From assembly GCA_946699065.1 (NCBI GenBank), contig CAMPDV010001030.1, positions 80,789 to 144,788 of the forward strand: DNA of 64,000 nucleotides, in the 5' to 3' direction. Numbering within the stretch: position 1 is the first letter of the stretch; each line of letters begins with the position of its first letter. Shown here one piece after another: positions 45,871 through 57,782 of this stretch. The position numbers and the translations under genes are program-made. The DNA comes from Loxodes magnus (lineage: Eukaryota; Ciliophora; Karyorelictea; Loxodida; Loxodidae). A model generated the notes under the pieces. The model did not search any database, was not told the DNA's origin, and worked only from the letters and a program-made list of their open reading frames with translations.

Positions 45871-46650
45871 TAATGAATTTGATATTTTTTCAATAAACGA
45901 AACATGAACGTAATAAACATATTGCCCAATTGTTATAGAACAATATCGTACCTATTACTAAAACGCAAATAAACGTGCAGGTGGAGTATGTCTATTAGTA
46001 AAAAAGTAGCTTGATTCTTGTTAAAATGAATTAGATTTCTAAAATCTTCCTGGACATTTTATAAGCGTGAGAGCTAGAAATTTAATAATAGCATCATGCT
46101 ATTTGCCTACAAACGAAAAGTCAAATATTTATAAGGACATTGCATATGAATACCTTAATAATATCATAAATAATAGTGACCAAAACCCTACTATCCTTTA
46201 TGGTGACTTTAATGCCTTAATTCCTAATTACGGCAATAATTGATCACAAATCAATAATAATACTTAAAGATTACTAGACTTTATAGAAGCAAATGAATTA
46301 ATAATTTTAAATGATAATGAGTCCAACACATTTATTCATAGAGCGAATAATTAATGCTATTGTAATGACTACTTCTTGGCAACTTAACATTTAAATTCTG
46401 ATGATTTCGTTTACTATAAAGTTATCCAAGGGTTTGTATACTGATCATTTTCCATTAAGTATTACATTAAATTATAATTTAAAAAGAAGTGAATAAGATT
46501 AACAATAACGATTACTCTTTAAAATTTCTAAACTAAAGGATTTGGAAACGAGAAGCTATTATTAAAATCTATTTTTGGGATAATTTTATCAATTCTAGTA
46601 ACTTGATTAAAACGATGTTCAAAATTAGTACTAATTCATCTGCGATCTTA
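45717..46650 (+). pseudogene. LINE ORF2 endonuclease part, unit 2
   Basis: Duplicate of the endonuclease at 34430-35390, with GDFNA at about 46202. It ends at GATCTTA (46644-46650), where a 628-bp sequence carrying gene G interrupts the ORF. Confidence 0.88.
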
Positions 46651-46694
46651 TTAGTTATAATTTCGAAAAGCAGCTGCCAGTGAGCTCCATCGCT

Positions 46695-47267
46695 ATGGGC
46701 AGCCAGGCTTAAAGCCCCTACCAGGAGTGGATAATCAAAAGGAAGGCGTTCCCTTGCAAAGGTTGACTTTGACCAGGGACTTTCTCAGCGACAGGAAAGG
46801 AATTTGTTCCTAGCCATAAAACCAGAAAGTATAATTCAGAAGGTCAATCTCAGCTCCCACCATCTTTTTAATTATATTTTTTCTTTTTTGAATATAATGA
46901 TTACAAGCTGTTGCTCTCCACTTATAAATTTTTTTGATTTAGTTGTTTTTTTCTCAAATTAATTCTATTATTTGCTTATATTTGATCTGGAATGATTTTC
47001 TCAGATATTATGATCTGAATGCCAGGAGGAAACTTTCTCCCTCATAGGTCGGGGAATGTACCCGTAATCGCATATTCATCCTATGCTTTGGAAGGAAAAA
47101 TTACAGGGACGTACTGCAGGAAGAGAAAACAAGGATAGAGAGAATCATAAAAAAATGTTCGACAGTAAATAAAATTAATTTAAAGAGAAGCGAACCAACG
47201 AGAGTGTTACGCTCTCTATAATCATATTTATTTATTTATAAGATATACTTTTTTTCTTTAGTGCTGA
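46695..47267 (+). CDS. Gene G: 190-codon ORF nested inside the LINE
   Basis: ATG 46695 to TGA 47265-47267 in one frame. Sequence is clearly gene-like and less AT-rich than its surroundings: MGSQAQSPYQEWIIKRKAFP, KGWLWPGTFSATGKEFVPSH, a hydrophobic segment about residues 85-115 (FFLKLILLFAYIWSGMIFSD), then WMPGGNFLPHRSGNVPVIAY, ALEGKITGTYCRKRKQGQRE. Probably a membrane protein with a basic C-terminus. It lies within 46651-47278, between two GATCTTA heptamers (46644-46650, 47279-47285), and splits LINE ORF2 between endonuclease and reverse transcriptase. A hairpin GAGAGTG/CGCTCTC is at 47203-47219. Not recognised. Either a captured host gene or retrocopy, or an unusual ORF2 insertion domain. 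Confidence 0.66.
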
Positions 47268-47285
47268 GATTGCGCTTGGATCTTA

Positions 47286-49850
47286 AAATCAAAGGAAAAA
47301 CTATTATCAATTGCCAAGCTACTTAGCTACATTATTTATTCAAGCAAAAAAGGATAATATTGCATATTAGAACGCCTTAACTTTGTATGGACGTCATAAT
47401 TAAGAAGTTACCAAACTTTACTAGCTTAAAATTTAATCTTATAAGAGTTATCTTCACAAATTTTGGAACTGAATAAATAAAAAGCTAAGGAAAAACATAA
47501 AGATCTTAACAAAAATGCTTAAATAATGTTTAAACAAGCTAAAAATCTAATAAACCCTAAAATTCGTAATTAGATTAATTTTAACTTTAACTAACAATAG
47601 CAATTTATTGAAAATTGGGAAACTAACATTTTTGATAAACATTCGAAAATAAATAAGATAGAATTTGACTTCTCAAATAGAAAAAATAGAGGGAATATTT
47701 AGAAATAAATCTTTTATCTTAAATTAGAAATTAAGTCATTTATAAATATAACTCTTTTTACGTGATTTGAATTAAAAAAATTATATCTTAACTTGCAAAT
47801 AATAAAGCTACAGGTAATGATGGTCTAAAAGCTGAACTTATTAAATATGGAGGTTAAGATTTGCATCAAATCATTACAAGTTTCATTAATAGCATGGTTA
47901 GAACATTTAAAATACTTAATGCAATGAAAAAAATAAACATTCTTCCGATTTTCAAAAAGGAAGCAAAAGTAATTGATGTAATTGACGGCCTATAGCTTTA
48001 TTGAACTGTCTACTTAAAATTATGATAAAGCACTAACATAACGACTTTATAATTATATTTATGAACGAAACATTTTACATCCAACCTAATTTAGATTTAT
48101 TCGTAAACGCTCCACTACTTAGCAAATTTGAAACTATTTAGTAAATTATAGACTTGCATCGTAGATGGTCCCGTAAAAAGTAATTAATTGCTACTTTAAT
48201 AGATGTAGAAAAAATGTTTGATAGCATATCTAGGAAATTACTTTTTAATCATCTTAGAAGACTTAGACTACCTTTGGACCTAATATTGGCACTAGAATCT
48301 TTTTACGATAATGTTGATGCTAAGTTTATAATTGATGGATATCTTACAAGAATAATTAAATATAGCAATGGATTACTATAAGGAAGTAGCCATGCACCTG
48401 TACTTGCAATTTTATACTATGATATTGTTATAAGATATTTAGAAGATAATCAGAAGAAATTAGGATTTCAAATATTATCTAAAACTTTCGTAGTACGAGC
48501 CTTTGCTGACGAATTAATCCAAATATCCTCTTCCTAGAAAAATGCCTAAAAATTATTACAAGCTACATCTACAGTTTTTGATTTAATAAAATTTACAATT
48601 AATGTAGCTAAATTTGAAGTAATAGAATTCTTGAAAAAAAATAAATGAAAAGAAAGCTAACCTTCTATTAATATAAAGTTCAATGGGATTCCAATTGCTT
48701 AAAAAGATGAAGTTATCTATTTAGGATATTAGTTAGGAATAAAGTAAAATTACAAATTACATTGTACAGAAGTAGCTACTAAATACAGATAGCTATTTAA
48801 AAAGTTACTGCAATACTTTCTAAATATGGATTAGTATCCCATCTCAGCTTCAAACTCTTTGTAGAATTTTTATTTTGCCTAAAGTTGAATATGGAAGTGA
48901 TATTACTCCGTGAGCTACTATTTCTGGAATTAAAGGAATAAAAAACAAGATAAAAAAATCGTAAAGACTTATCTCAAGATAGGCGTTTAGATCTTAAGAA
49001 TTCACATTCAATGATTCATGCTTAATTGATCTAAACTGGCTTCCTTTTACACATAAGGTAACTCAAAATTTAATGTACTTTTATTAAAAATTGATATAAT
49101 ACATCAAAGCAAATCCTAACTCAGATATTACTTTTCTATTAGAAAAATGTACTAAATTTAATTTACCATACTAGAAGCATATAAAGAAATGTATCGATTT
49201 GTATAATTTTGACATGCCACATGTTTAGAGTAAGATGAATTTTTGTAAGCTCACAGAATAAAAAATAAAACATAAATTTTTAATGGAATGTCTCCTCTAG
49301 GAATACACTTATGTCAACAGCAAAAGAATTATAGACTAAATAGAAAATAATTAAAGTGTATTTCCTGAAATTACTTATACCAAATATAATAAACACTATA
49401 TTAGAGAGACTATTTCTATCTATAAACTAAGGACTTTTTTTAATAATTTTCAATAAGAACTTAGTAATCGCCACATTAACGTTAGATATAGCATTATTTG
49501 CTTATGTGGCTAAGACTTTGATGAAACCTGATCATATTTTTGATTGCTAATACTATGCAGACATTATTGAGGAACTTGAAATATCCATAAAGCTTTTAAA
49601 GAAAAAGACAAGAAGAAAACTAATTCATTATGACTAAAACTATATAAACAAACATTTAAAAAAAAATCAAATTCCTAAAATAGACAAATTAATCAAAAAT
49701 TTTCATTCTAAATTACTAAAAAAGCGTATTGAAATGTTTAAACTACAAGATGAGCTTTTAGAAGAGTTTCTAAAAGGAAAAAAGACAAATTTCATCAAGA
49801 CAATAAATAAAAATATATGATAGAGAAAGAAACAAGATGAGCTTGATTGA
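47286..49850 (+). pseudogene. LINE ORF2 3' part: reverse transcriptase and C-terminal zinc finger
   Basis: After a linker (NALTLYGRHNQEVTKLYQLK) the RT is readable: NKATGNDGLKAELIKYGG, RPIALLNCLLKIM, motif A LIDVEKMFDSISRKLL, motif B GLLQGSSHAPVLAILYYD, motif C FADE at 48502-48513, then KYL-like EVIYLGYQLG. After a further frameshift come VEYGSDITPW, LIDLNWLPFTHKV and a C-terminal Cys-rich motif CLCGQDFDET...DHIFDC (49499-49547). At least three frameshifts (near 47985, 48830, 49530). Motif C has Glu in place of the second catalytic Asp of FADD. The APE-type endonuclease plus the C-x2-C...H-x3-C tail place it among APE-clade non-LTR retrotransposons. Inactive as sequenced. Confidence 0.92.
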
Positions 49851-51735
49851 CATTTACAAACTTTTATCTTTCAACATATTTGTAATATTTATAGTCTAAG
49901 CTATATTTATTGCAACTATGTCTCAATATTCTTAAATATTGAAACTATTATATTTTAATTAATTAATAATTAAAACCTGAAATAAGTGGAAATAAATCTA
50001 GAAGGTTTACTTGTAAACAAGAAAGATAAATTTTTATTTCAGATCTTATTTGTAAACTATAATTATTAACGTTAAAATAAAGTAAGAATGTGTTTAAATT
50101 AAAAAAATGATTAAATTAAAAAAATGGAATAAAGTAAAAGAAAAAAAAATTGAATCTTGATAAAAGAAACTTAAAAAATGAAAAATAAAAATAAAATAAT
50201 AAGATAATTTATAAACAAAAAAGCCAACAAAATAAAAAACACTTCACCTCTAAAAAAATAATCCTATGAAATAAATCTTTGTAAAAAGGATTAACAGCAA
50301 TACAAAATACAACAACAAAAAATAAAATTAAAGATTAATATTTGAGAGTATTCAATGCAAAAATGGATTAAGAAAAGTAAAAAAAATTTCAAATCAGTAT
50401 TTAAATCTTATTAAAAGAGCAGCAAAATTCATCTAAGCAAAAATTTCTTTAAAATGAAGTTTTAATATAAAACTATAAAATAAAAATAAAAAAAATTCTA
50501 CAAGATTAAAAAATATTATACAGAAGAAAACTATAACATTAAAAAGAATTTCAAAAAGAAAAATCTGTTAAAAAAGCTTTAATGAGTGAAAGAAAAATTT
50601 GTCTATCAAGTATTTTGAAAATTAAAAAAAACTTATTTAAAAGAAAAAGTGTAAAAAAATAAATAAAAATGCATTTAATCAATGAATAAATTATCTAAGA
50701 AAGCAATGTAAGTAAAAAAAGTGTTAGTTTGACAATACGTGAAGAAAAAATACTTTTGTAGTAAAGTTGAATAGCTACAAGTGTAAAAAAGGTTTTTCTT
50801 TTGAGATAAATGTAATGAAAAAAATAAAGAATTTTATCAATCTGATAAAGTGAAAGGATAATGTTGAAAAAAAATTGTAACCCATTTTTTTGTTTTTTTA
50901 GCAAGCATAAAAAAGACAAATCAGAAGTAAACTTTAGTTAAAAAGTAAGTGAAAAGAATATTATCGAAAAAAGAGAATAAAAAAAAAAAAGAAATAAAGT
51001 CTTTTGAAAAGAGAAATTCGAGAGACCTCGAGTCTCTGAACTTATAATCTTGTATTAAGCAAGAGATAACACTTTTCCTTGAAAAGTAAAGCGAAGAAGA
51101 AAAGTTAGAAAAGAAGTAAGAAAATTAGTTTTAAGGAAGTTTTAACAGCCTTCCTTCATTTATAATAATTTTTATAATTACCGAAATTAGAAGTGGAATA
51201 AGGGAAGAAATTTAAAGAATTGACTAAAACTTTTTAATTTAATTTAGAAAATACATTAAATTATTTATTTTTATTTCAGCCTTTTTATCAAAATTAAATT
51301 CTAAAAATGTTAATTTTATTCTACAAAAAATGGCTAGAAAAATAAATATAATTTATAATTAATCAATTAATAATGAAGGAAATTTTAAAATTCATTTTAT
51401 ATTAAATTATTTAAAAAAAATTATTAAGATGGTAATAATGAAGATATAATGCTGAATTGAACATATTTTGATTTAAAAAAATATTTTAGATTTTAAAAGC
51501 ACACATAAATTAAGAAAAAAATTTATAAGTAAAGAAAAAATAAATGAAATTAAATAAATTTTTCAAAAATTAAAAAAGCTAAAAATTCTTCAGTGAATTA
51601 AATAAAAAAATTCTGTTAAATTAATATTTTATTTAAAAATTGAGAAGTATACATTTAAATTAATTACCACAAAAAAAAATTAAATCATTAATTTAAAAAT
51701 TTTAATTAAAAGAATGAAGGAAGTAAAATTTTGAA
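49851..51735. other. Purine-rich AT region, no gene supported
   Basis: From about 50080 to 51720 the plus strand is strongly A-rich with few C, giving Lys-rich pseudo-frames. Small hairpins are visible (AGAGAC/GTCTCT near 51023, AAGGAAG/CTTCCTT near 51135). I cannot support a gene. It separates the LINE from the compact gene at 51736. Confidence 0.5.
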
Positions 51736-51981
51736 ATGTCTGATTATACCTCTTTTCCTTAAGGAGATAACTGATTTAATCCAAAATCTTTAAGGGAAAA
51801 GCATCTAAGATTATCTGGCTTTAGTAGAGGTTTTAAGTCTATGACGTTGGATTATATATTTCGATACACATGAGGATCCCTACTTGCAGAAAATGATAAT
51901 AGAATATCCCTGTCATATTAGTAAAGAGGTCGTTCAGAGTTTGCACCAGGGCTATATATTTAAGCTGTATTAAAACTCTGA
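51736..51981 (+). CDS. Small 81-codon gene, uncharacterised
   Basis: ATG 51736 to TGA 51979-51981 in a single frame whose composition contrasts sharply with the AT flanks: MSDYTSFPQGDNWFNPKSLR, EKHLRLSGFSRGFKSMTLDY, SLLAENDNRISLSYQQRGRS, EFAPGLYIQAVLKL. Two internal TGA are Trp. No frame break and no copy elsewhere in the window, so it looks like a single-copy cellular gene, in contrast to the repeats. The pattern (Arg/Ser/Gly/Phe-rich, no helix runs) suggests a small extended protein. I do not recognise the family. Confidence 0.7.
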
Positions 51982-53265
51982 CAGTTAATAAATAATGAAG
52001 TAATATAAAAATATAAATGAGTAGTTTTTTAAATATGATTTATATAAATAAAATGTCTGGTTTATTTAAACTAATCTATTATACAAGTGATTTATAAAAT
52101 TTTGAAAAAGAAAGGAACTAAATGAGTGAATATATTTAACTGATATTAACTTTACATATTTTATAAATTATTTTGTATACATTTTTGATATTATTTTATC
52201 TTTTTTTATTTATTAGCATTCCTTAGATGATCTGTATTGCAACACGATTTATTATTTAAAGATAGATTTGTATTTAATTTATAATTAAAGTTATTTATCA
52301 TAAAAATGTATATATTTAATCAATATTACCCAAGTCTCCCTTGTTAGTGCGAAACTCAATATTAATATTAAAAAAAAAGTGTTCTCATGCTTCTTGTATA
52401 TATTTCAATAAGATAAAGACTAAAAATAATATGATTTATATTTAAAAAATGATTAAATAATAAATTAAAAAGAAAATAATAAATTATATTAACTAATTTT
52501 AAATGCTTAAAAGTAAATCACTATTCATTAAGCTTTTTTAAACATTTTATGAATAAGAATCAATTTATAAAATTAATGCAATTTTAAGTTTTCTAAAAAA
52601 TCAACTAAAATTTAAAATAGCAAGCTTTAATTTTAAAAAATAAATAGTCAAATTATTATTTGTTTGATAATCTTTAAGAAATTTAAAAATTTTAAATAAA
52701 AAGCTTTTAAACCCTATTAATCATCTAGCAATATTAAAAAAGGCTAAGCCTCAAAATTCTGGTAATATTTTTAAAATATTAGATAAATTTAATTTAAACT
52801 AAATAACTAGTTTTAGTTATTTATTAAGTTATATAAAAGCAAATTAACTTTATTATTTCCTATAAATGCAAAGATAAACTGAAAATACAAACATAAAATA
52901 AAATATAAAGCAATCTAATTTATACTGCTATAGTATAAATATTATATCTATTTTTATATTCTATAGTTGCTTTAGAAAACTAATATTTTAATTTTATTTA
53001 AATGCCAAATTAACATTTATTTACTTAACTATTTCATATGTTATGAATATCAAATCCCAAGCATTTAAAATGTATTCAATTATTAATTTAAAAATTACTC
53101 TATCAATTATTTTAATTAACTCATTTCAAAATTATTTTAGTTAATTAAAAAAATTAACAAAATCTAAAATAACGTAATCAAAAATTATTTAAACTATTTA
53201 TTAGAAATTTTGCCTTATTAATTAACTTCAAATTTCATCATTTATGTATAAACTATAATAATCAT
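51982..53265. other. AT-rich spacer, no gene seen
   Basis: Long A/T tracts. No coding, RNA or repeat feature recognised. Confidence 0.55.
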
Positions 53266-53770
53266 TAAAAAACCTCCCTACCATCATTAATACAATCACC
53301 ACGATTAATCTTTAAAAAATTATTTTGAACTTCCTTTGAATATTTCCTGTCATAAATCTTGAGATTATCTTAAAGTTACTTTTCTAGATTTATTCCTATA
53401 CGTCAAATTTCAATCATTTTCTTTTGGATTCGTTAATTGCCCATTAGATATAGAAATTTTCTTTTTGTGTTTTAGTATTTTTTCCTGTAAAATAAACCTT
53501 CTTAATTGCAATAAATCTTAATATATTTTATTATTCATTTATTTTTTCTCTTTTTTCATCTAAATTGGTAACAACTTTGCATTCTATATCCAGTTGCTTG
53601 CAATATCAGCATATCGTTACTCTTCAATAGGGAATATATTTTTATAGGTAAATGTTCTATTGCCATTGAGTAGTTTAGTATTTAGGATTGTTCTTGGTTA
53701 CTACTTCTAGTATCTTAAATCTCTTACTAACAGTTCTGTTTATGAAATTGACTGCAATGATTAATTTGGA
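53266..53770 (-). pseudogene. Z7-related ORF1-like fragment
   Basis: The minus strand is similar to Z7 (28.9-29.3 kb), with FLF..KKY...TKKKI..SNGQL and ENDW conserved. It has a readable knuckle start CWYCKQ (Trp = TGA) at about 53608, missing in Z7. Frame breaks follow. The minus-strand region upstream (53771-53940) is Asn/Gln/Tyr-rich and could be its N-terminus. Confidence 0.5.
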
Positions 53771-54164
53771 GGAAGTTGGTTTCTATATAGTTGATTTTTG
53801 AATTTGCATATAGTTGATTATTAAGTTGGTGATTTTAAAAATGAGTAATAGGTTTGATAATAGTTAATTTTGATACTATAGGTTGATGATAGGTTAAGTT
53901 GATATTGTGGTGTATTATTTGTGGTATTTGAATAAATAATAAAGTAATTTAGTGAATTAGGCCTTATTTATTAGATACATTTTAAATAAGCACTTTAATT
54001 TGTAATTATAAATGTATATAACTAAATGCTAATAGTATTAATAGTAGTAACTAATTAGTTTTTAGTTTATTAACTAAATTAGATTAGTCTAAGAATGTAA
54101 AATAATTTAAATATAATAATAATTATTATTATTATTATTATTTTAACTAAATGTAAAATTAAAG
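53771..54164. other. TG-rich degenerate repeats and an ATT microsatellite
   Basis: 53760-53940 has loosely repeated TAGTTGAT/GTTGATT units on the plus strand. 54115-54143 is an ATA/ATT trinucleotide run. Possibly the 5' region of the Z7-related ORF on the other strand. No other feature. Confidence 0.6.
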
Positions 54165-54745
54165 TTTGCATATTCCTGGGTTTTCAACCAGGTTTCTGCT
54201 TACAAGTTTTTTTCCGTGGTTGTTCTTCACGACCTTTTTTTAAAGTGGACGGCTACCACGAAGGATTCTCTTAGTTTCTTGATCATAGTTTCCATTGTAT
54301 ATATGCCTTACTCAGTAATCCAAAGTTTGTTTAAGTTTCTTCAAGTCCTTTATTCTTCATTGTAGTTGAGTTATCTTAATTTCTTACAATGTCTTAGTAA
54401 ATGATATCAAGATTAGCAGTAACCAACAATTTTTATATCGGTTTTTCTAATTTCTATTTTTAAAAAACTTTTTTCTCCAGCATCTCAATTCTTTTGTTTA
54501 TGTTTGTATCATTTTTTTCTTAATTTTACTTTTCTTAATGTTGTATTTTGTGCTAATCTTCTTCTATGATCATTCTTTGTGATTAATTGAAGTTAGTTTA
54601 CGACATTTCATAAAGTTAATTTTCTGTTACTACTGAGTTTTAATCAGTTAACTTTTGAGAATTAGTAGTTCGTTATTTTAGTCTTCTATGTATTTCCTTT
54701 TTTGTTTTTTCCATTTCTAATAATTCTAGTCTTCTTGACATCAGT
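54165..54745 (-). pseudogene. Z12: knuckle ORF related to Z10
   Basis: On the minus strand, 54386-54427 reads V-GY-C-QSWY-H-LLRH-C, matching the Z10 knuckle (C-YI-C-GSQY-H-LLRR-C) except that the first Cys is Val. A basic stretch follows (KKLRESFVVAVHFKKRSWRT) and ends at a stop near 54205. Upstream coding (KSKIKKKMIQ..ELRCWRKKF) is in other frames. Decayed member of the knuckle family. Confidence 0.58.
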
Positions 54746-55033
54746 TTCTTGTGGAAATATATTTATTTATAAATCTAAATATCCCAAATAAGTCTTCGGA
54801 AAGTATTTTATAAGATATAATCAAATAATATAAGGCGTCTTAAGTCATAATTCCCAATCTTTTAGTATAGTCAATCATTATATTAGAATAATATATATTT
54901 AAAAATGAGCTCGAATGTATCATACTCTCCCCACATACAGTAGGGATTATAAATAGGATAGTGTCGATCTTAAATATCTTTTTGATTTTCTATAAAATAA
55001 TAATAAAATAAAAATCTATTATTAAAATAGAAT

Positions 55034-56345
55034 TAAGCATCAAGGTCTCCAATGGATCGTACAAACTAAGAATTGGAAAGAATGGAGCAAAAAATAAAAG
55101 AAATTAATAATCATAATAATTTTTAGTAACTTCTTTTCCTTCACAATGATCCTATGGTCATAGAATAACAGAAATCTAAAAATTTTTCGAATCAAAAACA
55201 TTAAAAAATGATATAAATGTCGAAAAATAGGTAACGATTCAAAATACTGTAAGATAAGACGCTTCAACTGGTTTTAAGATGAGATATATAAATAGAAATT
55301 ACAGGTTATTCTAAAATATGAAATTATGGAAAAAAATTACCGAATTGTACTGTACTGCAAACAGGAAAGTATTCAGAAGTAACTTATACAATGGAAATTA
55401 GCTTCTAGAAGGAATTGCTAATACTTAAGAGAGAAGGACTAGATCAATTTTTGGAAAAACTTAAACCTGGAGCATTATTCCAATCGAAAAGAAGAGATAA
55501 GTCGCAACAATTAGATTTTTAATTAAAGAAATAAGCTCTGAAGAAGAAAATACTGAAATAATTATTAAAACATTTAGATTAATCAAGATAAAACCAAATA
55601 AAGGTAGATAATACGCTAATCAATTATTTTTTATAATATAAAATAATGAAAATAATTTCTTGCAAAAATTCTCTTTGAAAAGGATCCATCCAACCTAATT
55701 ATAATTAGCAAAATATGCTTTAAAAAAGCAAAATTATGCAATAGGAAAATTATAAATTTTTAAGGAGTGTAAGAACTTGAAGAAAAAGTCGCATATATGA
55801 TGTCTAGCACATAAGAATAATAAGAGCTGAAAATAAGTATTCAGCAAAAATCATAATTAAAATAACTAGAAAAAAAATTAAACTAATCTCAGGGCTTACT
55901 AAAAAGTATATTCTTTTAAAATATGTCGTTGAATGAATTTGATGGATGTAGAGTCTAAAGAATCAACCGGAAAAAAATTCCTATATAAGAGATTAAAAAA
56001 TGTTGATATTGCAGGAGATTTGGACCCTGTATTAAAGATACTGCCGATATTGCAACCAAAAAATATAGCAACAAAATTTAAAATTATGATAATCTTTTAG
56101 TAATATACACTGCACTCCAAAAGAACTAGTTATTCAGAAAAAATGTACAAAGGAAGTTAATTCTTGAAGGACACTACTCTTGCTCAGCAAAGAAGAAACT
56201 TAAATATGATTTGAATTGAACTCTACTGAAACAAAAATACCTTTAATAAAAAGGATTAGCATAATAAATCAGGATATGTATTGAATGGGAGTGATCCCTA
56301 AAGAAGGATTTGAAATGGAATATTTAGCAAAGCTAATAAACTCTT
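55034..56345 (+). pseudogene. Z14: long ORF1-like gene with coiled coils and CWYC motif
   Basis: ATG 55034: MDRTNQELERMEQKIKEINN, LVLRWDIQIEITGYSKIWNY, GKYSEVTYTMEISFQKELLI, EGLDQFLEKLKPGALFQSKR. One frameshift near 55518 leads to ISSEEENTEIIIKTFRLIKI and KPNKGRQYANQLFFII. Another near 55765 leads to a coil (LKISIQQKSQLKQLEKKLNQ) and KKCWYCRRFGPC (55988), where the knuckle His is replaced by Pro and the last Cys is shifted. The end (HYSCSAKKKLKYDL) matches Z11. With only about two indels it is one of the better preserved copies. Inferred retroposon ORF1. Confidence 0.65.
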
Positions 56346-56641
56346 ACAGTGATTAATCTGATTGATAGGTGGAATCACTTATAAACTAAATTATTATTAT
56401 ATTTATTATTATTTTATTATTTTAAATAAAAATAAGGAATAAGAATAAATAGAATAATTTAAAATTAATACTTATTAAGAGTATTATCTTCTCTCAAAAT
56501 AGTATAACTTTTAAATTAATATATTTTAAATTAGCATGTCATCAAATAAAGTGAATAACAAAGTTTATTTTTTAATTATAAAGAAGATATTAGCTTTTTC
56601 ATTCTGCTTTAGAATATCATTTTTATTGATGTTTTATTAAT

Positions 56642-57094
56642 GTTCATTTCAAAACAGATGCTGAGTTCTAGTTAGTCGAGTAGGTAATCTGTTGCATAAG
56701 TAGATTGCATTAAAAGCACTCTTGTTATAGAAGCCATAACGACTAAATAAGGACGTGCTTTTTCATGTGATAAGCCTTATTTATTTGAGGGTTCTCTCTA
56801 TTGGTACAAGAATCTGACTAAAAAGCTCTTAGATTTAGGTCATAGAGTTATTTTGCTTTTACATGTCATTAAACTGGTCGGGAATTGGAAAAAGCCCTAA
56901 AGAAAAAACTGAGATCAGAAATAGTTTTTTATTTAGAAAAATTTACCTAAACTGGGGCATTAACACTAGTATCGAATTATCCCTCTAACTCTTACCTTTG
57001 GACTAAAATAATAAGAAACTAGAGAATGAAGGTAATCAGTTTTGATTTTAAAAATGGAGAATAAGAAGAAAATACGAATAAAGATACCGGGTGA
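56642..57094 (+). CDS. Gene H: C-terminal part of an uncharacterised gene
   Basis: An open frame of 150 codons ends at TGA 57092-57094 with convincing sequence: AEFQLVEQVICCISRLHQKH, LFIWGFSLLVQESDQKALRF, FTCHQTGRELEKALKKKLRS, EIVFYLEKFTQTGALTLVSN, YPSNSYLWTKIIRNQRMKVI, SFDFKNGEQEENTNKDTG. The first in-frame ATG (56765) is internal; the true start is not identified. It stops 10 bp before SD-A copy 2 begins, and its absence from copy 1 cannot be tested because copy 1 starts at the window edge. Not recognised. Confidence 0.62.
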
Positions 57095-57782
57095 AGCTAG
57101 AACATTACTAGACTTTTATAAGAATAAAAATTGGTTTCTTTTATTAATAGTGGTGAATTTAATAAAGGGGGATCCACGCTAAGTAATTAATTTATATACA
57201 TTTTGAATTTTTAAATTATTAACCTTATAAAAATAATTTCTATTTAGATATTAAATTTTCATTAAGAATCTCATAAAAGTTACATATTTTAATTTTATTT
57301 AAATGAAAATAAACTTTATGAAATATTTTTGATTTTAAAGAAATTTTATATTTAGAAAATAAAGAAAATGATATGAAGAAATAATTTAATAATCAATAAA
57401 ATTTAGTTAGGATACCTTATAATTACTTTTTAAGTCCTAAAATTTAGTCTTTTGTTTTTTATTTGAAATAGATATTTCTGATATTTTTAGTATTGTCCAT
57501 TTAATAATTTTATTTAGATGATTTGTTATATATTTTATAGAAGTATTATTTTACATAAATGTAAATATTTTTTATGTTTAAGATTTTTAATATTTAACCT
57601 AACAGTTTTTGAATAAAAAAGCCTTTTTTTTTTATTTCTTCTTTTATATTTAGTGAACTACACTAAAATTTAAAGCATATGATAAAAATAAAAAATAACT
57701 TAAATACTTTTATTTTCGTATTTTATTAATATAAAAACAGGATTTAACCTCTTCTAAAACCCTTAGACGAACAACCTTAAAT

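Larger units (their letters stand above)
35567..46853. repeat. 11.29-kb tandem duplication, unit 2
   Basis: Second unit of the duplication. Small differences from unit 1 include the extra base that keeps the kelch gene in frame (near 37967) and one that changes gene D. At 46853 the sequence leaves the repeat and continues gene G and the LINE to its reverse transcriptase, so unit 2 has the ancestral right flank and unit 1 the ancestral left flank. Confidence 0.97.

Noticed and set aside
46651-47278. Gene G stretch as vector or bacterial contamination
   Set aside because: It uses in-frame TAA/TAG/TGA as sense codons like its neighbours, has intermediate composition, and its 5' part is duplicated within the tandem repeat.
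56660-56735. tRNA-like fold near 56670
   Set aside because: No acceptor pairing or T arm; the stretch reads as coding in gene H.
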